DNA of 64,000 nucleotides from Chloroflexota bacterium (GCA_023381565.1 JAMCRR010000098.1:1-64000), one strand, 5' to 3'. Positions 24,661 to 34,471 are shown, counted from the stretch's first letter. Numbers and translations: made by a program. Notes: a model not told the origin generated them from the sequence alone.

Positions 24661-25773
24661 TTACCGGATCGCCAGGGGATTTTCCGGATTCGTGGACGGA
24701 TCGAAGATATGGAAATTATCCATGGAGAAAACTAGCTGGACCTGTTCACCAATGGAAAACCGAGTGCGCGGATCGACGCGAGCCACAAAATTATCCTTCC
24801 CGTTCACCAAATACAGGAAAATTTCGTTCCCCATCAACTCAGTTACATCGACTTTCGCGTCTACCGGCTCGGCGTGGATCCCCGAAGGGGCATAAATGGG
24901 GTTGTGGATGTTTTCAGGCCGGATGCCAAAGATGACCTCTTTCCCGATCATCGGCATGTATGTCGCAGTGCGGTCTTCCGGAATTTTGACCGTAAATTTA
25001 TCCGCATCAATGACTAACCTGCCATCATCTTTCCGCAGGTGCGCAGAGAAGAAGTTCATCGCCGGCGACCCGATAAAGCCTGCCACGAACAGGTTTGCGG
25101 GGTGATCATACAGGTTCTGCGGGGTATCCAGCTGCTGCAAGACGCCTTTGTTCATCACGGCGATCCGGGTAGCCATCGTCATGGCTTCCGTCTGGTCGTG
25201 GGTAACGTAAATAAAAGTGGTCTGCAGTTGTTGGTGCAGCTTGCTGATTTGGGCGCGGGTCTGGACGCGCAGTTTGGCATCCAGGTTAGAGAGGGGCTCG
25301 TCAAAGAGGAAAACTTTAGGCTCGCGAACGATTGCCCGGCCAACAGCTACCCGCTGGCGCTGCCCGCCCGAGAGCTCGCGCGGCCTGCGCTTGAGTAGTT
25401 GCTCGATCCCCAGGATCTCTGCAGCAGCTTCCACACGCCGTTTAATATCAACCTTTGGCACTTTGCGCAGCTTAAGTCCAAAGGCCATGTTATCGAAGAC
25501 GGTCATGTGAGGGTATAAAGCATAAGACTGGAATACCATGGCAATGTCCCGGTCTTTGGGCGCCATATCATTGACGACGTTATCGCCAATCATCACCCGG
25601 CCTAGCGACACCTCTTCCAATCCGGCAAGGCAGCGAAGAGCGGTTGTCTTACCGCAGCCCGATGGACCCACCAGCACCAGGAATTCCTTATCTTCAGCTT
25701 TGAAGTTAAGATCATTGAGCGCGGTGAAATCCCCAAACTTTTTCGACACGTGGTCATACGTTACACTAGCCAT
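24661..25773 (-). CDS. msmK: ABC transporter ATPase, MalK/MsmK/UgpC type
   Basis: 370 residues, standard for sugar importer ATPases. Walker A is GPSGCGKTT, the Q-loop is QSYALYPHMTV, the signature is LSGGQRQRVAVGRA, Walker B is KVFLFDEPLSNLD, and the switch His is YVTHDQTEA. The last 130 residues form the regulatory/TOBE domain (FGIRPENI). No permease or binding-protein gene is adjacent. In many Gram-positive and Chloroflexota genomes one MsmK-like ATPase serves several sugar importers, so it likely energises the MalF/MalG pair encoded 23 kb away. GGAAGGAGG lies 6 nt before the ATG, and it has its own promoter at 25808-25836. Confidence 0.93.
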   Translation of the reverse strand: MASVTYDHVSKKFGDFTALNDLNFKAEDKEFLVLVGPSGCGKTTALRCLAGLEEVSLGRVMIGDNVVNDMAPKDRDIAMVFQSYALYPHMTVFDNMAFGLKLRKVPKVDIKRRVEAAAEILGIEQLLKRRPRELSGGQRQRVAVGRAIVREPKVFLFDEPLSNLDAKLRVQTRAQISKLHQQLQTTFIYVTHDQTEAMTMATRIAVMNKGVLQQLDTPQNLYDHPANLFVAGFIGSPAMNFFSAHLRKDDGRLVIDADKFTVKIPEDRTATYMPMIGKEVIFGIRPENIHNPIYAPSGIHAEPVDAKVDVTELMGNEIFLYLVNGKDNFVARVDPRTRFSIGEQVQLVFSMDNFHIFDPSTNPENPLAIR

Positions 25774-25807
25774 TTTTTCCTCCTTCCGACTTGGGTATAG
25801 TGACTCG

Positions 25808-25836
25808 ATTATATGTCTTATGTTCTAAAAAAGCAA
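25808..25836 (-). promoter_or_regulatory. Sigma-70 promoter for the ABC ATPase
   Basis: On the minus strand: TTGCTT (25836-25831), 17 bp, TATAAT (25813-25808). The leader of about 28 nt contains the GGAAGGAGG site. It is divergent from the mutS promoter. Confidence 0.7.
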
Positions 25837-25884
25837 TCGAATCGGTCAATTTGTACTGAAAAGTCAAGCAGTGTCAAAAACCCC

Positions 25885-25913
25885 TTGCTGAAAACTGCGG
25901 CTCATCATAGAAT
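25885..25913 (+). promoter_or_regulatory. Promoter giving a leaderless mutS mRNA
   Basis: TTGCTG (25885-25890), 17 bp, TAGAAT (25908-25913), then only 6 nt before the mutS ATG at 25920. No Shine-Dalgarno fits, so transcription should start at or next to the ATG. Confidence 0.65.
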
Positions 25914-25919
25914 GTCTGC

Positions 25920-28496
25920 ATGCCTGAAGATGTGACCCCCATTCGCCAGCAATACCTGGAAATCAAGCGGCAGTACCCTGACGCCATCCTATTCTTCCGC
26001 CTGGGGGATTTTTACGAGACGTTCGACCAGGATGCGGAAATCGCTGCCCGCGAGCTGGATATCGTTCTAACCGGGCGCAACGTGGCCAAAGGCATGCGCA
26101 TTCCCATGGCAGGCATCCCTTATCACGCTGTGGAAAATTACCTGGCCAGGTTGATCGACCGCGGATATCACGTGGCGATTTGCGAACAGGTCGGCGACCA
26201 ACCCATCAAGGGGATCTTTCCCCGCGAGGTGGTCCGCGTGGTTACGCCGGGTACGGTCATTGAGCCGGGTCTGCTGCCGGGAGATGCCAACAACTATCTG
26301 GTCTGTATCGTGCCGGATGACGAACGCCTGGGCGTGGCCTATGCCGATATCACCACAGGTGAATTCTCCGCCACTGAAATCGCCGCCGTCGATCTTCAGA
26401 CAGCGCTGCGGGCAGAGCTTCAGCGCCTGCACCCGGCAGAAATCTTGCTTCCCGATACCTTCAGTCTCCCCGAAAGCGTACCCGGGCAGCCAACACCCCT
26501 ACCCGGATGGAAATTTGAAAGCGGTCGCTGCCAGGAAGCCTTGTACAGCCAGTTCGGAGCTGCCTCTTTGGATGGGTTTGGGCTGCGTGGGCTGCCGTTA
26601 GCCACCCGCGCCGCAGGCGTGATCATCCTGTATCTGAAAGAAAACCAACCTGCCGCCCTGAACCTGCTCGACCGCCTGAGCGCCTACAGCTTATCGGAGT
26701 TCATGACCCTGGATACCGCCACTCGCCGTAACCTCGAGCTTACCGAGACCCTGCGAAGCGGCGAAGTCCAGGGTTCCTTGTTAGGCGTGCTGGACCATAC
26801 CATCACCCTGATGGGGCGACGCTTGATGCGCCAGTGGGTCAGCAAACCGCTGCTCGATATCCCCACGATCACAACCCGCCAGGATGGCGTGGCTTTTTTC
26901 GTCGAAGATGGCATGCGGCGGGCAGAGCTGCGCGCTACTCTCCACGCCATCAATGACCTGGAACGATTGGTTAACCGGGTACGATCCGGCCACTCCCTAC
27001 CGCGGGATCTGACCGCCATCCGCAGCACGCTTCGGGCGTTGCCTGAATTGAAAGCCCTCTTCGATGAAAAATCTAGCGGGATCGCCGGAATCCTCGAAGA
27101 GCTGCACCTTTGTGCGAGTGAGCTGGAGCTCCTGGATACTGCCATCCAGGACGATCCTCCCGCCACCCTGCAAAATACCGGTATCATCCGCCCGGGATTT
27201 TCAGCCGAGCTGGACGGGGTGATGGAAGCCTCGCGCCACGCCCGTGAGTGGATCGCCAACCTGGAAAGCAGCGAGCGCGACCGGACGGGGATCAAAACCT
27301 TGAAGGTCGGCTACAACAAGGTTTTCGGCTATTACATCGAAATCACCAACTCGAACACCTCCCTGGCCCCAGCTGAATATATCCGCAAACAAACCCTGGT
27401 CAATGCCGAACGCTACATCACCCCCGAGATGAAGGAATATGAGGCGCTGGTATTAAATGCCGAGGAGCGTATCCACGAAATCGAAACCCGTTTGTTCCGG
27501 CAGGTGTGCGAGCAAATCGCCGCAGCTTCGAAACCCCTGCTTGCGACGGCCCAGGCCCTGGCCGAGCTGGATGTGCTCGCCTCGCTGTCCGAGACTGCCA
27601 GCCTCGGCCGCTACAGCCGTCCTGAGATCGTCGAAGAAGATATCCTGGAGGTCATCGGTGGCAGGCACCCGGTAGTCGAGCAGAATCGCAGCGCAGACCG
27701 TTTCGTCCCGAACGATGCTGTTTTTGAAGACGGCGAAATCGTGCGCCTCATTACCGGTCCCAACATGAGCGGGAAAAGCACCTTTTTACGCCAGGTTGCG
27801 CTGATTGCTCTCCTGGCCCAAATGGGAAGCTTTGTTCCCGCCGAAACTGCGCGCATCGGCCTGGTAGACCGCATCTTCACCCGTATCGGCGCCCAGGATG
27901 AGATCCACGCCGGGCAGTCCACCTTTATGGTCGAGATGATCGAAACAGCCAACATACTGCATCACGCCACATCTCGCAGCCTGCTCATTCTGGATGAAAT
28001 CGGACGCGGCACCAGCACCTACGACGGGCTTTCCATCGCCTGGGCAGTTGTGGAGTATATCCACAACCATCCCCGGCTGCGCGCCCGCACGCTGTTCGCC
28101 ACCCATTACCACGAGCTTACCCAGCTATCCACCCTGCTGCCGGGAGTGCGCAACTACAACGTCGCCGTCAGCGAAGCCGATGGCAAAGTGGTCTTCTTAC
28201 ATAAGATTGTGCCGGGCGGTACGGATCGCTCCTACGGCATCCACGTCGCCCAACTCGCAGGGCTGCCGCGGCCGGTCATCCAGCGCGCCAGCGAAATTCT
28301 GCAGCAGCTCGAAGCATCCTCAGGAAAAGCCGTAAAATTGAACCCCCAGGCAGCTCAGCAGATGGCGCTTTTTCCGGAAACCAATCCTTTAATTGACGAG
28401 CTGGGGAAATTGGACGTTAACACCCTATCGCCAATCGAAGCGTTAAATAAACTATACGAATGGCAGCGGAAGTATCTAAAAGCCAATTCGGGATAA
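25920..28496 (+). CDS. mutS: DNA mismatch repair protein MutS
   Basis: 858 residues, normal MutS1 length. It recognises base mismatches and small loops and recruits MutL. The mismatch-reading motif GDFYETF has Phe31 and Glu33. The connector and lever domains follow, including FGYYIEITNSN in the clamp region. The ATPase has Walker A GPNMSGKST near 613, the DEIGRGTSTYDGLSIAW block near 690, and FATHYHELT. The C-terminal helix-turn-helix dimer segment PIEALNKLYEWQ is present. No mutL is in the window. Translation probably begins on a leaderless mRNA. The pterin dehydratase follows 63 bp downstream. Confidence 0.97.
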   Translation: MPEDVTPIRQQYLEIKRQYPDAILFFRLGDFYETFDQDAEIAARELDIVLTGRNVAKGMRIPMAGIPYHAVENYLARLIDRGYHVAICEQVGDQPIKGIFPREVVRVVTPGTVIEPGLLPGDANNYLVCIVPDDERLGVAYADITTGEFSATEIAAVDLQTALRAELQRLHPAEILLPDTFSLPESVPGQPTPLPGWKFESGRCQEALYSQFGAASLDGFGLRGLPLATRAAGVIILYLKENQPAALNLLDRLSAYSLSEFMTLDTATRRNLELTETLRSGEVQGSLLGVLDHTITLMGRRLMRQWVSKPLLDIPTITTRQDGVAFFVEDGMRRAELRATLHAINDLERLVNRVRSGHSLPRDLTAIRSTLRALPELKALFDEKSSGIAGILEELHLCASELELLDTAIQDDPPATLQNTGIIRPGFSAELDGVMEASRHAREWIANLESSERDRTGIKTLKVGYNKVFGYYIEITNSNTSLAPAEYIRKQTLVNAERYITPEMKEYEALVLNAEERIHEIETRLFRQVCEQIAAASKPLLATAQALAELDVLASLSETASLGRYSRPEIVEEDILEVIGGRHPVVEQNRSADRFVPNDAVFEDGEIVRLITGPNMSGKSTFLRQVALIALLAQMGSFVPAETARIGLVDRIFTRIGAQDEIHAGQSTFMVEMIETANILHHATSRSLLILDEIGRGTSTYDGLSIAWAVVEYIHNHPRLRARTLFATHYHELTQLSTLLPGVRNYNVAVSEADGKVVFLHKIVPGGTDRSYGIHVAQLAGLPRPVIQRASEILQQLEASSGKAVKLNPQAAQQMALFPETNPLIDELGKLDVNTLSPIEALNKLYEWQRKYLKANSG

Positions 28497-28559
28497 GGAA
28501 ACGGAGTGGCACGATCCCGAATTTGAAGAATGAATAGGTATGAGAGGGAGGTATCGTAC

Positions 28560-28907
28560 ATGTCTCAATTGGTAGAAATGAAATGCACCCCGGTCTCAAA
28601 ATCTGACTCTCCTCTGGATGATGCGCAGATCAACCGTTACCAGGCAGAAGTTCCAGCCTGGAACCTGATTCAAGTAGAAGGCGAGCAACGCCTGCAGAGG
28701 CAGTACCAGTTTAAGAATTTTGCCGAGGCTTTAAGCTATGCCAACCTGGTCGGTCGCCTCGCTGAGGCCGAAAACCACCACCCCGCATTACTCGTGGAAT
28801 GGGGAAAAGTCACCGTCACCTGGTGGACGCACGCCATCCACGGCTTGCATCTTAACGATTTCATTATGGCGGCAAGATCTGACCAGGCTTATACGGTTGC
28901 GGCATAA
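28560..28907 (+). CDS. Pterin-4a-carbinolamine dehydratase
   Basis: 115 residues. The conserved block EAENHHPALLVEWGKVTVTW holds the paired histidines of the active site, and a later His (THAIHGLHLND) completes the triad pattern. The family dehydrates 4a-hydroxy-tetrahydrobiopterin, and related bacterial members may serve molybdopterin or other pterin chemistry. No phenylalanine hydroxylase is nearby, so the physiological role is open. GGGAGG sits 9 nt before the ATG at 28560; the longer frame from 28530 lacks a Shine-Dalgarno. Confidence 0.9.
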   Translation: MSQLVEMKCTPVSKSDSPLDDAQINRYQAEVPAWNLIQVEGEQRLQRQYQFKNFAEALSYANLVGRLAEAENHHPALLVEWGKVTVTWWTHAIHGLHLNDFIMAARSDQAYTVAA

Positions 28908-28930
28908 TCCATAAACCGAAATCTGTAGCC

Positions 28931-28972
28931 CGCCCCCTAGTGGGGCGATCTACCCCGGCCACAAAGGCCGGG
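28931..28972. terminator. Two tandem hairpins between convergent genes
   Basis: CGCCCC/GGGGCG (28931-28936 with 28942-28947) and CCCGGCC/GGCCGGG (28954-28960 with 28966-28972, loop ACAAA). They lie in the 66-bp gap between the pterin dehydratase and the GH13 gene. There is no T-run on either strand, so the role as a terminator is uncertain; these could also be short palindromic repeats. Confidence 0.4.
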
Positions 28973-28973
28973 A

Positions 28974-30377
28974 TTACGGATCCGGTGACAGCCACAGCCC
29001 AGACCAGGGATCCAGGTGAAGGGAGACCGTCGCCTCGGCAACGGCAAATTCACCTGGCCCGGTGAGATTTTGCAACCGGCGCCCCTCTTCCAGATTCAAC
29101 GCCGCTAAGGGCAGTTTAAGACTGCGCCCCTCCGGTGTGGGATTTAACACAGCGATCACCATTTCCTCGCCATAGACCCGGGCGAAGGCGTATCCGCCTG
29201 TCTCGTTATCCACCAGTAACCCCTTGTAGCTGCCTCGCCGTAGCGCGGCGTGCCGTATGCGCAGGTCGATCAATTTCTGAACCCATTCGCGCAGGCCGGG
29301 CTTCCACCGACCTGGATCCCAGGGAAATGCCCGCCGGTTATCCGGGTCTTTGCCGCCTTCCAGCCCGATCTCATCGCCATAGTAGATTCCCGGCGCTCCC
29401 GGATATGCCAGCAAGAAAGTGAAAGCCAGGCGAGTTTTCGCCAGATCTCCTCCACATAAGGTAATGATGCGCTCTGTGTCGTGGGTCCCCAGAGTAACAT
29501 ACATGGAGAGGGTATTCTCGATGGGATATATTGCCAGCAATTGGTCGATACGGTAAGCAAATTGGGAGATCGTGATTTTTTGCTTTAGCAACCTGAGCAG
29601 AGCCTCACGCAGCGGGTAGTGCATCAGCCCGTCGAAGTGCGCATCCCCAATCCAGCGCGGCAGCGCTTCCCAGATCTCTCCCACCAGGTAGGCATCCGGG
29701 TTAATTGACCGCACGACATGACGGAATTCCTCCCAGAACGAATCGTCGTCGATTTCGTTGGGCACATCGAGCCGCCAACCGTCAATACCCTGCTCAACCC
29801 AGTAGCGCGCCACTCCCAGGAGATATTTGCGCGCCAAGGGGTTGTTGGTGTTGAATTTGGGCAGGCTTTTCAGCTTCCACCAGCCCAGGTAATCGTCCGC
29901 CTCGCCGGGAGAGTAGGCATCGATCGGATAATGATTTACAGTGTACCAATCTGTATAAGGCGATTGGTCCTGGTTCTCCAGCAGGTCGTTGAAGGCGAAA
30001 AATCCCCTGCCGCAATGATTGAACACGCCGTCCAGAATCACCCGGATGTTATGGCTGTGGAATTCTTCAAGAAGACGTCGAAAAACCTCCATATCCCCCA
30101 GCTTCGGGTCGATTCGATAATAATCTATAATATTGTAGCGGTGGTTCGAAGGCGAAAGGAAGATCGGGTTGAGGTAGATGGCATTGATACCCAGGTCCAG
30201 CAGGTAATCTAGCTTCTGGAGAATGCCTTGCAGGTCGCCACCCAAAAACCCCTTCGAGGTGGGTAGGCTTCCCCAGGGCTGCACGTTTGGCGGGTCGTTC
30301 TGCGGATCCCCATTGACAAAACGATCGGGGAAAATCTGGTAAAAAACGGCATCTTGAATCCATTCGGGGACGCTCAT
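28974..30377 (-). CDS. GH13 alpha-glycosidase, neopullulanase/cyclomaltodextrinase-like
   Basis: 467 residues, no signal peptide, so cytoplasmic. The GH13 catalytic (beta/alpha)8 barrel is complete: region I DGVFNHCG, region II GWRLDVPNE with nucleophile Asp204, region III GEIWEA with acid/base Glu234, and region IV GTHDTER with Asp300. The opening PEWIQDAVFYQIFPDRFVNG is typical of neopullulanases and maltogenic amylases, but the N-terminal starch-binding domain of those enzymes is missing. It probably cleaves imported maltodextrins or cyclodextrins. It is the last gene of the fmt-glpK-panE operon and starts at an ATGA overlap with panE. Confidence 0.92.
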   Translation of the reverse strand: MSVPEWIQDAVFYQIFPDRFVNGDPQNDPPNVQPWGSLPTSKGFLGGDLQGILQKLDYLLDLGINAIYLNPIFLSPSNHRYNIIDYYRIDPKLGDMEVFRRLLEEFHSHNIRVILDGVFNHCGRGFFAFNDLLENQDQSPYTDWYTVNHYPIDAYSPGEADDYLGWWKLKSLPKFNTNNPLARKYLLGVARYWVEQGIDGWRLDVPNEIDDDSFWEEFRHVVRSINPDAYLVGEIWEALPRWIGDAHFDGLMHYPLREALLRLLKQKITISQFAYRIDQLLAIYPIENTLSMYVTLGTHDTERIITLCGGDLAKTRLAFTFLLAYPGAPGIYYGDEIGLEGGKDPDNRRAFPWDPGRWKPGLREWVQKLIDLRIRHAALRRGSYKGLLVDNETGGYAFARVYGEEMVIAVLNPTPEGRSLKLPLAALNLEEGRRLQNLTGPGEFAVAEATVSLHLDPWSGLWLSPDP

Positions 30378-31402
30378 TTACCCACCTTTCGCAGCAATTT
30401 TTCCGGCTGCCGTGCATAACTTTCCAGGGGTACCCGGCCCGAGATCAGATCGAGCAGTGTAGAGGTCAACACCCGGTTGACCGGGGTGGGAACTGCATTG
30501 CGTTCCCCAAATCGAACCACTGCTCCATTGAGAAAATCGATCTCACTCTTTCCTTTACCGGTGTGAAGGTCGATATAGAAGGACGGCATTTTTGCCCCGC
30601 GCGCTTTACCCAAAGCCTGCTGCAAGACGGGTCGCGCGATCCACGATGGTAGAAACTGGACTGCGGTTGCTAATAACCGCACCGGTGCACCCGGGAGATC
30701 CACTATCGAAATGCCTTGCGCGGCCATCACCTGCATCGTCTCGAGCAGCTGCCTTGTTTCTAGAGCGCACAGCTTTGGGTCGGCAAAAATCTCCGCCGGG
30801 GTCATATCCAGGATAGCCGAAGAAGCGTTGGCGATCAGGTTGAGCAGCATTTTGGACCACTTCATGGCCCTCGGCTCGGGGTATAAGCCAGCACGTAGTC
30901 CCGCTTTCTTAAAGGTTTCGACCAGCATCGCAGCCGCTGGATTCCCGCCGGCCACCCCCACCCCTCTCGGCCTTTCAACCCGCACCCCTCCATTCGGAAG
31001 CCTGCTTACTGCTGTCGTTACCGTCCCGGCGATGACGCGCTTTTCGCCCAACGCGGCGGCAATTGCCGCTTCGTTCTCCACGCCATTCTGGAAGCTGACC
31101 ACCACCGGCATGCGCTCCGCACAAGGTCTGGTAGTATCGAGAAAGCCTGCCGTATCGTAAGATTTCACCGCCAACAACAGGGCGTCGTATGGGCCACGGT
31201 CCAGCGCCTGGCTTAGATCCTCAGCCACCTGTGGATGCGGAACGCTAAGCTCCAGGTTCCCGATCTCAAGGCGTAAACCCGCCTCTGCAAAGGCATTCGC
31301 TCTGGGCGCTCTAACAAGGAAGACCACCTGTTCTCCTGCCAGAGCCAGGCTGCCGCCAAGATAGACGCCAATCGCCCCTGCACCGACCACCAGAAACTTC
31401 AC
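30374..31402 (-). CDS. panE: 2-dehydropantoate 2-reductase (ketopantoate reductase)
   Basis: 342 residues. NADPH-dependent reduction of 2-dehydropantoate to pantoate in pantothenate/CoA synthesis. The nucleotide loop is [15 protein letters not shown] (residues 3-17), the substrate strand is SFQNGVENE, and the catalytic Lys lies in [15 protein letters not shown]. The C-terminal helical domain has [13 protein letters not shown] with the substrate-contact Ser/Glu. The GTG start at 31402 overlaps the glpK stop (GTGA); the frame extends upstream into glpK without support. Related oxidoreductases are sometimes mis-called PanE, so the substrate is likely but not proven. Confidence 0.88.
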   Translation of the reverse strand: MKFLVVGAGAIGVYLGGSLALAGEQVVFLVRAPRANAFAEAGLRLEIGNLELSVPHPQVAEDLSQALDRGPYDALLLAVKSYDTAGFLDTTRPCAERMPVVVSFQNGVENEAAIAAALGEKRVIAGTVTTAVSRLPNGGVRVERPRGVGVAGGNPAAAMLVETFKKAGLRAGLYPEPRAMKWSKMLLNLIANASSAILDMTPAEIFADPKLCALETRQLLETMQVMAAQGISIVDLPGAPVRLLATAVQFLPSWIARPVLQQALGKARGAKMPSFYIDLHTGKGKSEIDFLNGAVVRFGERNAVPTPVNRVLTSTLLDLISGRVPLESYARQPEKLLRKVGK

Positions 31403-32904
31403 CGCTCCACCCAATCCAGGGAACGGCTGACCGCCTTTTTCCAGCCGGCAATCAAAGAGTCGCGCTTGCTCGTTTCCATCAGCGGGCGCCATTCGCGATC
31501 CTGCTGCCAATGTGTCTTCAGCTCATCCAGCGAATCCCAAAAGCCAACCGCCAGTCCGGCGGCATATGCGACCCCCAGGGCAGTCGTCTCAGCGATTCTC
31601 GGCCGGATCACCGGCACACCAAGAATATCTGCCTGGAACTGCATGAGCAGCTCGTCGACTACCATGCCCCCATCGACTTTCAGGGCGCTAAGATGAATGC
31701 CGGAATCTTTCTCCATGGCCTCCAGGATTTCGTACGTCTGGTAGGCTGTGGCTTCCAGAGCGGCGCGTGCCAGGTGGCCTTTATTCGCGTAGCGGGTCAA
31801 CCCGGCGATTACGCCGCGTGCTTCACTCTTCCAATATGGTGCGAACAAACCTGAAAAGGCCGGCACAAAATAGATCCCGCCGTTATCCTCCACCGTTTTC
31901 GCCAGTCTCTCTATATCGGATGATTTCTCAATCAAACCCAGGTTATCACGCAGCCATTGGACCAAGGCACCGGCAATGGCGACAGACCCTTCCAGGCAGT
32001 AGACTCCCGGCTGGTTCCCAAGACGGTACCCCAAGGTAGTCAGCAGCCCGTGTTGGCTGGGTATCGGGCGCGTGCCGGTATTCAGCAACATAAAGCAGCC
32101 CGTTCCGTAGGTATTCTTGGCATCCCCGGGTTTGAAACAGGTCTGGCCAAATAATGCTGCCTGCTGATCGCCCAAATCCCCCGCCACGGGGACCCCGGCG
32201 AGGACCCCTTGGGCCTCACCGTAAAGAACGGATGAGGAGCAGATCTGCGGGAGAATCTGGGGGGGTATCTTCAGGATATCCAGTATCTCCCGGTCCCAAT
32301 CGAGCGTGCTCAGGTCCATGAGCAGCGTGCGCGAGGCATTGCTGACGTCGGTTACGTGGGCGCCGCCCTTTGGGCCGCCGGTCAGATTCCACAGAATCCA
32401 GGTATCTATCGTCCCGAAGATCGCCTCTCCCCGCTCGGCCGCCTTGCGCAGACCGCTGACATTTTCCAGCATCCAAGCGATTTTCGGGCCAGAAAAATAG
32501 GTCGCCAGGGGCAGCCCGGTTTGTTTGCGGAACCGGTCGATACCGCCATCCAGGCTCAATTGATGGATCAGCTCGTCGGTGCGTGTATCTTGCCAGACTA
32601 TCGCCGGGGAATAGGGTTGGCCTGTTTGCCTGTCCCAGATCACGGTGGTCTCACGCTGGTTGGTAACCCCTACCGCAGCCAGGTCGGCGGCAGACGCTCC
32701 AAGGCGAACGAGGGCGTTCTGCGCTACTTCTTGGGTGTTCTGCCATATCTCCAGAGGGTCGTGTTCCACCCAACCCGGTTGAGGGTAAACCTGCCGGTGC
32801 TCTATCTGGTCGCTGGAAACCACCTTCCCGAGACGGTCAAAGATCATGCAGCGCGTGCTGCTGGTTCCTTGATCAATTGCGGCAATAAAGTGGGGTGCGC
32901 TCAT
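31399..32904 (-). CDS. glpK: Glycerol kinase
   Basis: 501 residues, exactly the GlpK size. FGGY kinase with the phosphate loop [13 protein letters not shown], glycerol-contact residues in [11 protein letters not shown] and [22 protein letters not shown], and [18 protein letters not shown]. It makes sn-glycerol 3-phosphate from glycerol and ATP. No glpF or glpD is in this window. The start ATG at 32904 overlaps the fmt stop by 4 bp, with GGAGG 12 nt upstream. It is clearly more GlpK-like than the FGGY kinase at 6299. Confidence 0.95.
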   Translation of the reverse strand: MSAPHFIAAIDQGTSSTRCMIFDRLGKVVSSDQIEHRQVYPQPGWVEHDPLEIWQNTQEVAQNALVRLGASAADLAAVGVTNQRETTVIWDRQTGQPYSPAIVWQDTRTDELIHQLSLDGGIDRFRKQTGLPLATYFSGPKIAWMLENVSGLRKAAERGEAIFGTIDTWILWNLTGGPKGGAHVTDVSNASRTLLMDLSTLDWDREILDILKIPPQILPQICSSSVLYGEAQGVLAGVPVAGDLGDQQAALFGQTCFKPGDAKNTYGTGCFMLLNTGTRPIPSQHGLLTTLGYRLGNQPGVYCLEGSVAIAGALVQWLRDNLGLIEKSSDIERLAKTVEDNGGIYFVPAFSGLFAPYWKSEARGVIAGLTRYANKGHLARAALEATAYQTYEILEAMEKDSGIHLSALKVDGGMVVDELLMQFQADILGVPVIRPRIAETTALGVAYAAGLAVGFWDSLDELKTHWQQDREWRPLMETSKRDSLIAGWKKAVSRSLDWVER

Positions 32905-33827
32905 TGGATATTCTTTTCCTCCCAATCTCGGGCCCCGTTTATAAAAACCCTTCCCTCCATCGGCTTCTTCCCAGCCGGCTGGACCTCATCGAGGATGAGC
33001 AATCCAGAGGCAGTGCCAATCGCCGGTAGCCCTTGAAAGCTGATTCGTTTTCCGGGCTGGATCGCAGAAAACACGGCCTGGTGCGCTATGTGGATTTTCA
33101 AAACCTGGCCTTTCCATATCGTGAACGCCCCCGGCCAGGGGTTGAAAGCCCGAACCCGCCGCGCCAGATCTTCAGCAGGTTGGGTAAAATCAAGAGAACC
33201 GTCGTCTTTCTTGAGCATCGGGGCATAAGTCGCCAGGTTGCTATCTTGCGGTTGGGGCTGGATTTTTCCATCGATATATTTAGGCAATGTTTCGACCAGC
33301 AGCCGTACGCCAAGATCCGCCAGCCGTGCGGATAAGGATCCTCCGGTATCGATGGGCAGGATTGGGATGGATTCCTGGAAGAGGATATCGCCGGTATCGA
33401 CCCCCACATCCATGCGCATGATGGTCACACCGCTGCGGTCATCGCCGTGCAGGATCGCAGCCTGGATGGGGGCTGCGCCGCGCCAGCGTGGCAGCATGGA
33501 TGCGTGCACATTGATGCATCCCAACCGCGGCAGCTCTAGAACATCCGGCCGTAAGATCTGGCCAAATGCCGCCACCACGATCAAATCCGGCTGCCAGTGC
33601 CGCAACTGCGCCATAGCGTCTTCCGAACGCATTCGTCTGGGCTGCATGATCTCCAGCCCAAGCTCTAATGCCAGTGTTTTTACCGGCGGCGGGGTTAATT
33701 TCCTGCCTCGGCCGGCAGGTTGGTCTGGTTGGGTAACCACCCCCACCACCTGCCAGCGCTCGACCAGGGCACGCAGGATAGGGAGGGCAAATTGGGGGGA
33801 ACCCATAAAAACAAGCTTCTCGGGCAT
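32901..33827 (-). CDS. fmt: Methionyl-tRNA formyltransferase
   Basis: 308 residues, normal length. It formylates Met-tRNAfMet for initiation. N-terminal formyltransferase domain: [29 protein letters not shown], and the catalytic His/Asp region [20 protein letters not shown] with [16 protein letters not shown]. The C-terminal OB-like domain has [17 protein letters not shown] box lies 7 nt upstream of the ATG and there is no good Shine-Dalgarno, so the mRNA may be leaderless. It heads the four-gene operon with glpK, panE and GH13. Confidence 0.96.
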   Translation of the reverse strand: MPEKLVFMGSPQFALPILRALVERWQVVGVVTQPDQPAGRGRKLTPPPVKTLALELGLEIMQPRRMRSEDAMAQLRHWQPDLIVVAAFGQILRPDVLELPRLGCINVHASMLPRWRGAAPIQAAILHGDDRSGVTIMRMDVGVDTGDILFQESIPILPIDTGGSLSARLADLGVRLLVETLPKYIDGKIQPQPQDSNLATYAPMLKKDDGSLDFTQPAEDLARRVRAFNPWPGAFTIWKGQVLKIHIAHQAVFSAIQPGKRISFQGLPAIGTASGLLILDEVQPAGKKPMEGRVFINGARDWEEKNIQ

Positions 33828-33834
33828 GTCTCAA

Positions 33835-33840
33835 ATTTTA
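33835..33840 (-). promoter_or_regulatory. -10 box for a possibly leaderless fmt mRNA
   Basis: TAAAAT on the minus strand ends 7 nt before the fmt ATG. No convincing -35 lies at 17 bp. Confidence 0.4.
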
Positions 33841-33920
33841 GCATATCTCCCCAGGCGGGGCTGTCTGGAATCGGGACAACCATCAAATGTGAATAATATA
33901 TACCAACAATGGTATGGCTA

Positions 33921-33948
33921 TTGCACTTTCTTAGAAATGCTGTAAAAT
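33921..33948 (+). promoter_or_regulatory. Sigma-70 promoter for the first DUF4870 gene
   Basis: TTGCAC (33921-33926), 16 bp, TAAAAT (33943-33948). The leader is about 62 nt. Just upstream, TACCA-N4-TGGTA (33901-33914 region) is a short inverted repeat that could bind a regulator. Confidence 0.55.
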
Positions 33949-34016
33949 ATAACTTAGTTCTCCGGCTGTGATTCGTCATAATCAATTAATATACTATTTC
34001 ATGAGGAGAAAACCCA

Positions 34017-34355
34017 ATGGCTGAACAGCAATACACATCCGCACCTGATATCACCAGTGATGACAAGCTCTGGGCTTTGCTAGCCTACATTTTTACCCCC
34101 ATCGTGCCAATTATTATTCTTTTAATGGAGGATAAGAAGAATCGTCCCTTTATCCGTGCGCATAATGCTCAAGCGTTAGCATGGGGAGTGGTTGTGTATG
34201 CTGTGTCTATTATCCTCAGCTTTGTCCTCATTGGAGCTTGCATTGGTTTCTTGGGCTTCATTGTGAACATCTATTGGGGCATCAAAGCTTATCGTGGGGA
34301 ATACGTAACCATCCCTGTGCTCACCGATTTCGTCAAGAAGCAGGGTTGGGCTTAA
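34017..34355 (+). CDS. DUF4870 membrane protein, copy 1
   Basis: 112 residues. After a short polar N-terminus with DDKLWALLAYIFTPI it has three hydrophobic segments. The segment RPFIRAHNAQALAWGVVVYA is the DUF4870 hallmark (H-x-x-Q-A). ATGAGGAG stands 8 nt before the ATG. A terminator follows at 34400. The family is probably related to TIC20-like small membrane proteins; its role is unknown. A second family member is encoded 116 bp downstream, separated by the terminator. Confidence 0.85.
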   Translation: MAEQQYTSAPDITSDDKLWALLAYIFTPIVPIIILLMEDKKNRPFIRAHNAQALAWGVVVYAVSIILSFVLIGACIGFLGFIVNIYWGIKAYRGEYVTIPVLTDFVKKQGWA

Positions 34356-34399
34356 CCCGTCCACCTGGGGTAGATCCATCAATCGTTGAAAAATCATTA

Positions 34400-34420
34400 A
34401 AGCCTGCACTAAGCAGGCTT
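34400..34420 (+). terminator. Intrinsic terminator
   Basis: AAGCCTGC (34400-34407), loop ACTAA, GCAGGCTT (34413-34420), then a run of six T. It separates the two DUF4870 genes. Confidence 0.9.
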
Positions 34421-34471
34421 TTTTTGTTACAATAATATCAAGCCATTTTTCCCCCAGGAAGGGTAGAAGAT

